This document shows, piece after piece, positions 43,816-52,436 of a stretch of DNA of 64,000 nucleotides. The stretch comes from Acidobacteriota bacterium (GTDB lineage Bacteria > Acidobacteriota > Thermoanaerobaculia > Multivoradales > JBCCEF01), in the NCBI GenBank assembly GCA_039028635.1, contig JBCCHV010000017.1, forward strand, positions 1 to 64,000. The letters are read 5' to 3'. Numbering within the stretch: the stretch's first letter is position 1; every line of letters starts with the position of its first letter. The position numbers were made by a program, and so were the translations under genes. The notes beneath the pieces were generated by a model. The model saw only the letters and a program-made list of their open reading frames with translations, did no database searches and was not told the DNA's origin.

Positions 43816-44619
43816 TCAATCGGCGATCGGAGGGGCGAGAGACTGCAGCTCGGGCCGCTTCGGTCCACGTCCGTCACCGCGCGAGCGGCCGCGGGCGCGG
43901 CGCCAGGCCCAGGGCAAAAGGTGATCGCGTGCCCAGCGCGCGTCGTCGGTCCAGCGCTCGACGGCACCCGTCGGCGGTGACGGCGGCAGGGGATCGGCCC
44001 AGGATCGATCGCTGCCGGGCAGGCCGAGGGCGTCGGCGAGGGCGGCCGCCATGCGCTCGTGGCCGAGGGCATTGGCGTGCATGCGATCGTCGCTCCAGAA
44101 GCGCCGATCACCAGTCGTGGGAAAGTGCGCGAAGTCCACCAGCAGAGCACCGGTCTCGCCGGCCACCTGCCGCAACGCCTGGTTGAGGACCTCGAGACGC
44201 GGCGCGAAGCGACGAGCCAGCGGCATCACCGCGGTCAGATCCGGCATCGTGAAGGTCAGCACCGTCGCTCCGCGGTCGATCAACGCCCGCTGCATGGCGC
44301 GCACCTCGCCGGCGACCGCCTCGACGTCGAACTCGCGGCCGATGGCGTCGTTGGTACCGGCGAAGACCGTCGCCAGATCCGGCTCCATGGCGAGGGCCGG
44401 GGCGAGCTGCTCGGCCCGAATCGGACCAGCCCGCCGACCCCGAATCGCCAGGTTGGCGTAGCGCAGAGGCTCCCCATGCTGCTGCCACAGATGGTCCGCC
44501 AGCCGATCCGCCAGCCGATCGGCCCAGCCGCGAAAACCACCTTGGCCATCGGGATCGTTGAGGCCCTCGGTCGAGCTATCGCCGAGGGCGACATAGCGAC
44601 GAAAGACGGGAAGGCTCAT
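43816..44619 (-). CDS. SGNH/GDSL-family hydrolase
   Basis: 267 residues, no signal peptide. The SGNH blocks are present: block I ALGDSSTEGL (Ser near 15), the Gly block (AIRGRRAG), block III GTNDA, and block V DDRMHANALGH with the Asp-xx-His pair. The fold is a cytoplasmic esterase/lipase-type hydrolase related to SGNH acyl hydrolases. Substrate unknown. The C-terminal 60 residues are Arg/Pro-rich and probably disordered. It is transcribed away from the peptidase gene at 44787, sharing a divergent promoter region. Confidence 0.9.
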   Translation of the reverse strand: MSLPVFRRYVALGDSSTEGLNDPDGQGGFRGWADRLADRLADHLWQQHGEPLRYANLAIRGRRAGPIRAEQLAPALAMEPDLATVFAGTNDAIGREFDVEAVAGEVRAMQRALIDRGATVLTFTMPDLTAVMPLARRFAPRLEVLNQALRQVAGETGALLVDFAHFPTTGDRRFWSDDRMHANALGHERMAAALADALGLPGSDRSWADPLPPSPPTGAVERWTDDARWARDHLLPWAWRRARGRSRGDGRGPKRPELQSLAPPIAD

Positions 44620-44786
44620 CCCGGCATGCTATCCAACCGCCAGCCGGGCCTCCAACTCCCTCCTCGACCAGCGATGAAAAGCAGCCGCAGAACAACTTTC
44701 TCGGCTGATTCGTAAACCCTTCAAGAACCAGCCGGCACTGCGCATCTGGAGTTTCGCGCATTCATCGCTTGCGAGGAGGCCTGTCC

Positions 44787-47168
44787 ATGGGTTCCGCTCG
44801 ACCCGTTCTTTCGACTCTCGCCTTGGCCACCCTGATCACCGCCTCCACCGGCGCTGGGCTGGCCACCACGGCGGCTGGCCCCGAGATCTACGAAGAGATC
44901 CACCGCTGGCAGTTTTCGGTCTGCCCGGTGCCCCTCCCCGCAGGCGGCGTGAACCTGACCCGGGACACCGCTCGCTGGCATTTCGAGTCGGGCACTTTCC
45001 GCTGGCAGAAGGCGACCCCCGAAGGGCATCCCACCGGCCTGGTGTTCGAGGGCGCCGGGCGGTTCGAGATGACCCTGCCGGACGTCGGCGAGCGGCGTCA
45101 GTGGCAGCGCATGTCCGGCGCCGAGGCGCCGGTGGACGTCACCTTTCGTCGCGCCGTGCTGCGCACCTCCGAAGATCTCACCACGGCCTTCGCCGGCGCG
45201 ACACCCGGGGAATGCCCGACGCACACCTCCTTTCCACTGGCCAAGAACCGCCACGAGCACTATCTCAAGAAGCGCGCCTTCGACGTCGATGCGGTGATCG
45301 CCGCCGCCCTCGCCACCCCCGCCGCCGACTACCTGTGGGTGGAGTTCGATACCGAGGCCTTCGGCTGGCTGGCCTATCAGTACGATCCCTTCGCGCGCGA
45401 GGAGATCACCCTCTCGACGGTGCCCCTGAACCGCTGGGCCGAGACCTGGGTCAGCCTCGACCGCCCGGAGACCCGCGACGCCGAGGGCAAACCGAGCGGC
45501 GGTCGCGAGGCGCTCATCGACATCGAGCACGTCGACCTCGAGATCGACCTCACCGGACCGCGTCAGGGCCGCAACGTCGGTTTCTCCCAGACGCCGGTTC
45601 GCTGGGTGCCGGTCACCGCCGAGGTGCGCTTCACGGCGCAAACCGGTGGCGCCGGGGCCCTACTCTTCGGGCTCACCTCGACGGCCCGCCTGAGCGCCGT
45701 TCGCGCCCCGGACGGTGGCGCCCCAGACGGTGACATCCTGGCCTTCGCCCGGGAAGAGATCAGCGCCTGGACCAACGACGTGCGCAACAACACCTGGGAC
45801 GGTCAGGTTCTGGTCGCCCTGTCCAGGCCGCTGGTGGCGGGCGAGACCCGCACCTTGGCCTTCGACTACGAGTTGCAGATCGCCAACTACGCCCCCGGCC
45901 GGGGCTGGTATCCGGGGGTCCAGGACCAGTTCGAGGACCTGCACACCGCCACCATGACCTTCACCCGCGGCAAGCGCCAGGAGGTGCGCGCTTGCGGCAC
46001 CCGCCGCGCCGCCGAGGATCTGCAGGAGACCTGGGCCGTCGACGATCCCACCAAGATGGTGAGCTTCTCCTACGGCGAGAAGTTCCGCGAAGCCACCCTC
46101 GAGGTCGAAGGGGTACCGAAGGTCCACTCCTTCGGACCGCGCCTGCGCGGCGGTGCCGGCGGCGAGATGATCCGCAACGTCGGAATCGACGTCGCCAACA
46201 GCCTGCGCTACTTCCAGTGGCTGCTCGATGCGCCGCTCCCGGTCGACGAGATCCAGCTCACCGGCATCGCCGCCTTCCATGGACAAGCCTTCGACGGCTT
46301 CATCCACATGAGCGAGTCGACCTACCGCAACGAATCATCGGGACCGACCGAGATGTTCCGCGCCCACGAAGCAGCGCACCAGTGGTGGGGCCATGAAGTC
46401 GGCTGGCAAAGCTACCGCGATCAGTGGCTCAGCGAGGCCCTGGCCGAGTACTCGGCGATGCTGTTCATCAAGAACACCCTGAAGAACGGCGACAAGCTCT
46501 ACGACGAGGTGCTCACCGCCTACACCAACCTGGTGAACGGCTCGCGCAAGGGCGCCTTCGGCCGCTTCGCCCGTCCCTGGCTGGTCGAGACCAACCTCGC
46601 CGACCGCCGCCGCATGGGCCCGATCTGCCTCGGCTACCGCGCTTCGACGGTCGAGATCCCGCGCGGCTACCAGATCCAGGTCTATCACCGCGGCCCCCTG
46701 GTGCTGCACAGCCTGCACTCGCTGCTGCGCTTGATCAGCCCCGACCAGGACCTCTTCATCGAGATCCTGCGCGACTTCGTGCGCACCCACCGCGGCTCCG
46801 CCCCCAGCACCGCCGACTTCATCGCCACCGTCAACCGCCACGCCCCGGGCGACTGGCAGTGGTTCTTCGACCAGTGGCTGTGCAGCAACGACATCCCCAC
46901 CTACCGCTGGCAGCACCGTATCGAAGCCGCCCCGGCGGGCTCCGCGACACCCTTCCAAATGATCGTCGAGATCCACCAGGAAGACGTCCCGGAGGACTTC
47001 TTCTCCCTCATCCCCATCCGCTTCGACTACGGCGGCAACCGCACCGGCTCCTACCTCGCCAAAGTCGACGCCCCACAGGTCACCCTCACCGTGCCGCTGG
47101 CGGAAAAGCCCAAAAAGGTCGAACTCAACCCGGACTTCTCAGTGCTGGCAAAGGTCAAGAAGATGTAG
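44787..47168 (+). CDS. Secreted M1-family-like metallopeptidase
   Basis: 793 residues from ATG 44787 (GAGGAGG 7 nt upstream; GTG/ATG starts 18 nt earlier lack one). A signal peptide (about 7-30) is followed by an N-terminal beta region (to about 470) and a gluzincin domain with zinc site HEAAHQWWGHE (about 527-537) and the third ligand Glu about 18 residues on (WLSEALAEY). The C-terminal part includes a beta domain (VPEDFFSLIPIRFDYGG). M1 enzymes are aminopeptidases; the GxMEN substrate loop is not evident, so the specificity is uncertain. It stands alone and converges with the NACHT gene. Confidence 0.88.
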   Translation: MGSARPVLSTLALATLITASTGAGLATTAAGPEIYEEIHRWQFSVCPVPLPAGGVNLTRDTARWHFESGTFRWQKATPEGHPTGLVFEGAGRFEMTLPDVGERRQWQRMSGAEAPVDVTFRRAVLRTSEDLTTAFAGATPGECPTHTSFPLAKNRHEHYLKKRAFDVDAVIAAALATPAADYLWVEFDTEAFGWLAYQYDPFAREEITLSTVPLNRWAETWVSLDRPETRDAEGKPSGGREALIDIEHVDLEIDLTGPRQGRNVGFSQTPVRWVPVTAEVRFTAQTGGAGALLFGLTSTARLSAVRAPDGGAPDGDILAFAREEISAWTNDVRNNTWDGQVLVALSRPLVAGETRTLAFDYELQIANYAPGRGWYPGVQDQFEDLHTATMTFTRGKRQEVRACGTRRAAEDLQETWAVDDPTKMVSFSYGEKFREATLEVEGVPKVHSFGPRLRGGAGGEMIRNVGIDVANSLRYFQWLLDAPLPVDEIQLTGIAAFHGQAFDGFIHMSESTYRNESSGPTEMFRAHEAAHQWWGHEVGWQSYRDQWLSEALAEYSAMLFIKNTLKNGDKLYDEVLTAYTNLVNGSRKGAFGRFARPWLVETNLADRRRMGPICLGYRASTVEIPRGYQIQVYHRGPLVLHSLHSLLRLISPDQDLFIEILRDFVRTHRGSAPSTADFIATVNRHAPGDWQWFFDQWLCSNDIPTYRWQHRIEAAPAGSATPFQMIVEIHQEDVPEDFFSLIPIRFDYGGNRTGSYLAKVDAPQVTLTVPLAEKPKKVELNPDFSVLAKVKKM

Positions 47169-47194
47169 AAACCGGCGCGGGAATTACTAGGGAG

Positions 47195-49537
47195 TCAGCG
47201 CAGAACCGAGTGATGTCTCAGGGTTGGAAAAGAGGCCGCCAGGTCGTAGCGAGGGAAGGCATCGACGAAGTCACGCAGGAGACGATCTCCACGGTCGTTG
47301 CCGGCGATGGACTTGACCAACCACTCAGCCATCTCCTCCGGGCTCTCGGAGAGTCCGATGTAGAAAGCAAGAACTTCTCGCCACCAGTCATCGCCCTTCA
47401 AGTACTCTCTCAGTGCCATCGATACCGACGAGTTTCCGGGCTTCGAATCCGACCTCCTCGAGAGCTCAAGGTAGGAGGGATCGACCGCCTGCGCCGGCAT
47501 CCCCATGAAGTAGGACGCGCAGAAGAATTCCTGAAAAGACAGGTGCGGAAAGTAGAGGACGTTCGCCGAATGGGCGAGCAGGCCATCCCGAACCAGCTCG
47601 ACACAGATCTGTTCGACTTCGTCGTCGGAGAACACGCCTGCGGACCTCTGGACGGCCTCTTTCACCAGGTCGACCTTGAAATGACGCACACGAGTCTCCT
47701 GGGCGGTCCGCGCGAGTCGACAAAGTACATTCTTCTTCTCTCGTCGACTGAACTGCGAATCGCGCGCCACTCTTTTTGCAAAGTCCCAGCCACCCGCAAG
47801 GAGATCGGCAAAGGTTCTATAGAGCCCAGAGCGATTCTCAGGTACCTCCCGGGTCTCTTTGTAAGTCAGCAAGATCAAACGGGCCAATAGCGGAACACCG
47901 AACAGATCCCTCAGCGCTGCGGTCGAATTCAATTGCTCGAAAAACCGCCCGCATTCGGCCTCGGAACCGAGAACGCGAAAGGCTAGATCTCTCTGCGACT
48001 CTCGATCCAAGAGACTCAGCTGGAGCTTTGGCAACCAGGCGAGCTCGGGCATGCGAACGTAGTCGCGTGCGGTCAAGATCACCTGCAGACCGTTTTCGTG
48101 TGCGTCACGAGCTGCGGCGCAGATCTGGCGACGAGTCTCCAGAGAAGAAACTTCGTCCAAACCATCGAGATAGAGGCGTACCGACATGCCCTTGCCCCCG
48201 TCAACGGTTGGTCCTTCCGGAAGCAGGGCCGAACGGCCGATGCCCTTGAGAAACGCATCTCGATAATTAGAAAACGCTCTGCGAGCAAGAACATTGAGCG
48301 GAATGAAGACCGGGAAGACCTCGGAGGCACGGGACCGGTATCTCTCCGTATCGATCAGCGCATTCCAACGACAGAAAGAGGTCTTGCCGTAACCGGCAGG
48401 CCCCAAGATCATCCATGATTGTCGAGACTCCCGGACCTGCGATTCCTGGGTCCCAAGGCCGGCGACTCCCACCCGATCGAGCATCGCGTAGGGAGCCGAA
48501 GACAAGCAATCGGTCAGACATTGAGCCATTTGTGCCGACTGGCTTCGGAAATCCTCGAGCGAGGCTGACTCGAGATCTCCGATCTCGGAGCTCGTGCGAG
48601 CAGCGGCCCTCATCGGACTGACCGCCAGGAAGATTCGAGGGCGCAGGCGATCAGCCTTACCGGCAAGCTGCTCCACCGAGCTTCGACGGCTTCGCAACGC
48701 TCGCTCAACCTCACCGACGAAGGAACCGATTTCACTCGCGAGAGCTTCGACGCCGTCGTCGCGATTCGCGCTCGAGAAATGGTCGGCGTCAATGAGACGC
48801 CAGCGATGGAGATGCGGCAAGTTGCGGCGTAGAGCCTTCAGAAACTGAAGAGCCGGTTCGAGATCTTCCTCATCTCCGTCGGTCTTAAACTCTGGCACCG
48901 GCGTTCGAAGAAACGAGACATCCCAGCGACCGACTTCGAGATGCAGACTACGGAGGACATAGATTGTTCGCTCGAAGTCGTCCGGAGGCTTCAGTCCGTA
49001 GTTGGCTGCGACTTCCCGAAGATCATCTTTCTGCCCCTCCTCTTCGAGAAGACGAAGGCTCTCTTCGAGCTGAGTGAACTCATCAACGAAAAAATCCATC
49101 CAATAGGTTCTCAGGAGATCGAACAGCTTCTCTCCCGGCACGAAGACCACCTGGCCGGCACGAGAAGCCAGCTTTCCCTGCAACGACGCGATCGCCGCCT
49201 GAGTGATGACTTCGGGTGAGATCACGTAGACATGGTGAATCCGCTGTTCCTGGCCATACTGATCCAGAAAAGGAGTATCCAAGGCCTGCTCGATCTGATC
49301 GAAGACGGCTCTGAGTCCACCGGCCTTGCCGACGGACCCGCTCACTCTCGAGTTCTTGACGACGCAGGCGCAGGCCACTGGCTCCCCAAGTGCCCCCTTG
49401 GTCCAGAAGACGATGTCCTTGCCGTACTCCATCTGTCCATGGAGGATCTGGACTTCGGAGATCTCCGGCATTCGCATGAACAGCTTCGCCAGGACCTGAC
49501 GAAGCAGCTCTTCGGACTCGAACTTAGGCAACGACAT
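47195..49537 (-). CDS. NACHT NTPase with N-terminal nuclease-like domain, candidate anti-phage protein
   Basis: 780 residues from ATG 49537 (GGGGAG 7 nt upstream; an ATG 39 nt earlier is in frame). Residues about 1-150 resemble an Mrr-like restriction endonuclease fold: MEYGKDIVF (Asp41) and ACACVVKNSR (Lys61). The residue two before Lys61 is Val, not the usual Glu/Gln. A helical linker leads to a NACHT domain with Walker A LGPAGYGKTSF (about 376-386) and Walker B RLYLDGLDEVSS (about 450-460). The winged-helix end (YFPHLSFQEFF, about 662) leaves only about 115 C-terminal residues, so there is no long repeat sensor. Such proteins are NLR-like defence ATPases that kill or arrest infected cells. 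Codon use is slightly less GC-biased than its neighbours, consistent with transfer. Confidence 0.85.
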   Translation of the reverse strand: MSLPKFESEELLRQVLAKLFMRMPEISEVQILHGQMEYGKDIVFWTKGALGEPVACACVVKNSRVSGSVGKAGGLRAVFDQIEQALDTPFLDQYGQEQRIHHVYVISPEVITQAAIASLQGKLASRAGQVVFVPGEKLFDLLRTYWMDFFVDEFTQLEESLRLLEEEGQKDDLREVAANYGLKPPDDFERTIYVLRSLHLEVGRWDVSFLRTPVPEFKTDGDEEDLEPALQFLKALRRNLPHLHRWRLIDADHFSSANRDDGVEALASEIGSFVGEVERALRSRRSSVEQLAGKADRLRPRIFLAVSPMRAAARTSSEIGDLESASLEDFRSQSAQMAQCLTDCLSSAPYAMLDRVGVAGLGTQESQVRESRQSWMILGPAGYGKTSFCRWNALIDTERYRSRASEVFPVFIPLNVLARRAFSNYRDAFLKGIGRSALLPEGPTVDGGKGMSVRLYLDGLDEVSSLETRRQICAAARDAHENGLQVILTARDYVRMPELAWLPKLQLSLLDRESQRDLAFRVLGSEAECGRFFEQLNSTAALRDLFGVPLLARLILLTYKETREVPENRSGLYRTFADLLAGGWDFAKRVARDSQFSRREKKNVLCRLARTAQETRVRHFKVDLVKEAVQRSAGVFSDDEVEQICVELVRDGLLAHSANVLYFPHLSFQEFFCASYFMGMPAQAVDPSYLELSRRSDSKPGNSSVSMALREYLKGDDWWREVLAFYIGLSESPEEMAEWLVKSIAGNDRGDRLLRDFVDAFPRYDLAASFPTLRHHSVLR

Positions 49538-49742
49538 AGCGAAACTCCCCACGTCTTCGGGATGCCCCGAAATCACCTTGGCCAGTTGCGATTTTGGGAA
49601 CTCTCTTAAGTGGCCGAGGGTTTGTCAAATAGCCATGACGACACTTCTCGGGAGCCGGTTTCGGCAGCCGAAGAAGGAGCGACCGGAGATCGATCCCGTG
49701 CTATCTTTGGGCCCTCCAAAATGACCTCCTGCGGGTCCCACC

Positions 49743-50618
49743 ATGCGCCCCATCCTTCAGCAGCCGGACCAAGACCAGATCCTCCGCCGGCGCGGCTGGA
49801 TTCGTACGCCATTGCTCGATGAATCGGGGGTCGCGGCGTTGCGATCTCGGGTGGAAGGGCTGCAGCCTTCCGATGGCTTCGCGCCGGAGGCGCAGGACCC
49901 GGCGCAGCCGACCTACCACTGCACTTACCTCGATCCCAAGGTGGAGTATCGCCGGGCTTCGGATGCCCTGGTGCGGGAGTTCTTCGCCGCGCCGCTGGCG
50001 CGGTTGCTCGCCGACTACCGGATTCTGACCAGCAACATCCACGTCAAGCCGCCGGGGCAGGGAGCGTTGATGATCCACCAGAACTGGCCGACGACGGCGA
50101 GCCTGGCGGACACCACCATCACCGCCTGGTGCCCGCTGATCGATGTCGACGAGGGCAACGGCGCGCTGCAGGTGATCGACGGCAGCCACAAGCTGCTGCC
50201 GGAGGTCGCCAACTTCGCCAGCCGCCCCTACTTCGCCGACTTCGAGGACACCCTCAAGGAGCGCTATTTCGAGCCCTTGACCATGGCCGCCGGCGAAGCG
50301 GTGCTGTTCGACGACAGCCTGCTCCACTACTCGGCCGACAATCGCAGCGCCGCGCCGCGGGTGGCGATCCAGATCGAGCTGGTGCCGCGCGAGGCGGAAA
50401 CGGTGATCCACTGGCTCGACCCGGCGGCGCCGGACCGTTTCGAGGTACTGGCGGCCGATTCCGATTTCTATGTCGAGGTCGGCCCGGGGCTCTTTGCCGG
50501 TCGTCCCAAGCTACCGAGCCGCGGCTTCGTCCCGAACCGCAATCGCCAGATCGACGAGGGTGAGTTCGCCGCCCTCCTCGCCCGCGGCGAAGAGATCCGC
50601 GACGCCCTGTACCGCTAA
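49743..50618 (+). CDS. Phytanoyl-CoA dioxygenase (PhyH)-family protein with HQN in place of HxD
   Basis: 291 residues. The double-stranded beta-helix of PhyH-type Fe(II)/2-oxoglutarate oxygenases is visible: MIHQNWPTT (His112, Asn114), WCPLIDVDEGNGALQVIDGSHK and the distal His195 (LLHYSADNRS), with Arg-containing strand after it. The usual iron-binding Asp is Asn114 here, so iron binding may be changed or lost; halogenases of the superfamily also lack the Asp (Ala/Gly). It converges tail to tail with the PhyH gene at 50625 (6 nt), which keeps HQD. Substrate unknown. Confidence 0.85.
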   Translation: MRPILQQPDQDQILRRRGWIRTPLLDESGVAALRSRVEGLQPSDGFAPEAQDPAQPTYHCTYLDPKVEYRRASDALVREFFAAPLARLLADYRILTSNIHVKPPGQGALMIHQNWPTTASLADTTITAWCPLIDVDEGNGALQVIDGSHKLLPEVANFASRPYFADFEDTLKERYFEPLTMAAGEAVLFDDSLLHYSADNRSAAPRVAIQIELVPREAETVIHWLDPAAPDRFEVLAADSDFYVEVGPGLFAGRPKLPSRGFVPNRNRQIDEGEFAALLARGEEIRDALYR

Positions 50619-50624
50619 CCCGGG

Positions 50625-51515
50625 CTAGCCGAACAACCGGCGCCACCAGGGCCTGCGAGGTGCCGCCTGGTCGGCGACCAGGTCCGCCGCCGCGAAGCTC
50701 GCCTCCGGGGAGCCGTGCCGCAGGATGGCGTCCTCGAGCCCCTCTACGGTGACCTCCGGCGGTTCCCAAGGCAGGTGCCCCAGGCTCTCCGCTTCGGGGC
50801 GCGACTGGTAGTCGTAGCGATAGAGAAAATCGCGCTCGATACGGAAGGCCTCGACCCGCTCGGCCTGCGGGTCGAGCCAGAAGAAGCGCATCTCGGCGCG
50901 GCGCGGCTTGATGCCGCAGAAGGCGGCGCTGCGCCGCCGATCGGAACGATTGGGGGTGGTGGCGTGGATCAGGGCGTGGTCGAAGATCACCGCCTGACCG
51001 CGGCGCACCTCAAGCACCTGGCGATGCTCGGCGATCAGCGCGTCGAGGTCGTCGCGGGCATAGATTGACGGAATGGTGGGGCTGCGGTAGGTCTCGTGAA
51101 AGCGATGGCTGCCAGAGAGGACGCAGAAGGTGCCGTTCTTGGCGTCGACGTCGAGCAGCGGGGCCCAGATCCCGAGGCTGCGGTGCTCGGCCTCGTCGAC
51201 CAGGGACCAGTCCTGATGATTCGAGAACTCGCCGGCTCCCGGGGCCTTGATGATGAAGACACCATCGATCCACTCGGCATCGACGAACAGCTCGTCGAGC
51301 TTCGACCGGTAGTGCTCACGGAAGAGCTCCTGGACGCGGGCCTTGTAGGCCTCGTCCGGGCTGCGGTTGGAAAAGAAAATGCCCTCGTCCACCGCATCCT
51401 GATGGAGGTTGTCGTGGATCGCCACCAAGCGGTCGAACTCGGCGTCGGTGAAGAACTCGATCACCACCCAGCCATCGCGCTCGAGCTGCTCGCGGGCCGC
51501 CGCATCCTTCAGCAT
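50625..51515 (-). CDS. Phytanoyl-CoA dioxygenase (PhyH)-family protein
   Basis: 296 residues with GGAGG upstream. The Fe(II)/2-oxoglutarate facial triad is intact: His100-x-Asp102 (SNHQDWSLVDE) and His184 (ALIHATTPNRSDRRR), with IWAPLLDVDAKNGTFCVLSG between. PhyH enzymes hydroxylate lipids, amino-acid derivatives or sugars. The N-terminus is helical (residues 1-70). It is followed 31 nt later, going upstream on the same strand, by the methyltransferase gene at 51547, so the two may be co-transcribed. Confidence 0.9.
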   Translation of the reverse strand: MLKDAAAREQLERDGWVVIEFFTDAEFDRLVAIHDNLHQDAVDEGIFFSNRSPDEAYKARVQELFREHYRSKLDELFVDAEWIDGVFIIKAPGAGEFSNHQDWSLVDEAEHRSLGIWAPLLDVDAKNGTFCVLSGSHRFHETYRSPTIPSIYARDDLDALIAEHRQVLEVRRGQAVIFDHALIHATTPNRSDRRRSAAFCGIKPRRAEMRFFWLDPQAERVEAFRIERDFLYRYDYQSRPEAESLGHLPWEPPEVTVEGLEDAILRHGSPEASFAAADLVADQAAPRRPWWRRLFG

Positions 51516-51546
51516 GTCGTCCTCCGAATAGCGCTCCGGCGCCGGT

Positions 51547-52368
51547 TCATCGCGGTTTCCTCGCTTTGAGCTCGAGCCAGTCGAGATAGGTCACCGGCTC
51601 GCCCTCGTAAATGTCGATGGCGTGCTCCTGGCAGAAGGCGTTGCCGAGATCGTGCTGGGTCGCGATCGGTAGCTCGCCGAAGGACTCGAGCTCGAGACCA
51701 GCCTGCCGCAGTCCTCGCTCGATGCGACCGGTCGACTGGACTTCGAGACGAAAGTGGCGGTTGGTGTTGCGCACCGCCCGCTCCACCCGCCGCTCTTCCT
51801 CGCCATGGAGCGGCTCGCGCCGACGGAACAGGTCTTTGACGTAGAGCACCCCGCCGGGACGCAGCATCCGCGCCGCCTCGCCGAGGGCAATCTCGGGGCG
51901 ATGGGAGTGGACCAGGGACTCGAGGAACAGCACGGCATCGTAGCCCTCGGCAGGGGCCAGCTCGCCGTTCAGGGCGGCGAGATCGTGAAAATCGCCGCTG
52001 AAAAACCTCGCCCGGTCGCCCAAGCCGGTCGCTTTCGCCTTGCGGCGGGCCTTCTCCGCCTGCAGCACCGAAATGGTGACGCCATCGACCGCGACGCCAT
52101 GGCGCCGCACCAGCCAGAGGGCAGGACCGCCGACACCGCAGCCCGCATCCAGCACCCGCTGCCCCGGGGCGAGCTCCGCCTGGCCGGCGATGTGCTCGAA
52201 GAGAACGTCGAGATCCGCCGTCCGGTTCGACTGGAAGGTGTCGCCGAAAGCGGCCTCATAGCGCTCCGTCCAGCGGTCGTAGTAGTCGCTGACGGCCTGC
52301 GGCGAGAGGGCGGAAGGCGGCACAGGCGGAGCCCCCTTCTGTCGCCACCGCCGCCACCAGCTCAACAC
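51547..52368 (-). CDS. Class I SAM-dependent methyltransferase
   Basis: 273 residues. The Rossmann fold has motif I VLDAGCGVGGPAL (about 72-84), post-I GVTIS and motif IV-like AVLFLESLVHS. The N-terminal helix (SDYYDRWTERYEAAFGD) and a C-terminal cap resemble small-molecule and sterol-type C-/N-methyltransferases. The substrate is unknown. It lies 31 nt upstream of the PhyH gene on the same strand and divergent from the Wzt-like ATPase. Confidence 0.88.
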   Translation of the reverse strand: MLSWWRRWRQKGAPPVPPSALSPQAVSDYYDRWTERYEAAFGDTFQSNRTADLDVLFEHIAGQAELAPGQRVLDAGCGVGGPALWLVRRHGVAVDGVTISVLQAEKARRKAKATGLGDRARFFSGDFHDLAALNGELAPAEGYDAVLFLESLVHSHRPEIALGEAARMLRPGGVLYVKDLFRRREPLHGEEERRVERAVRNTNRHFRLEVQSTGRIERGLRQAGLELESFGELPIATQHDLGNAFCQEHAIDIYEGEPVTYLDWLELKARKPR

Positions 52369-52436
52369 CGGGGCACCTCGGCGACGGGCAAGCGTCCAGA
52401 TCCGGAATCCGCCCTCGGCCTTGATAGATTTCCGCC

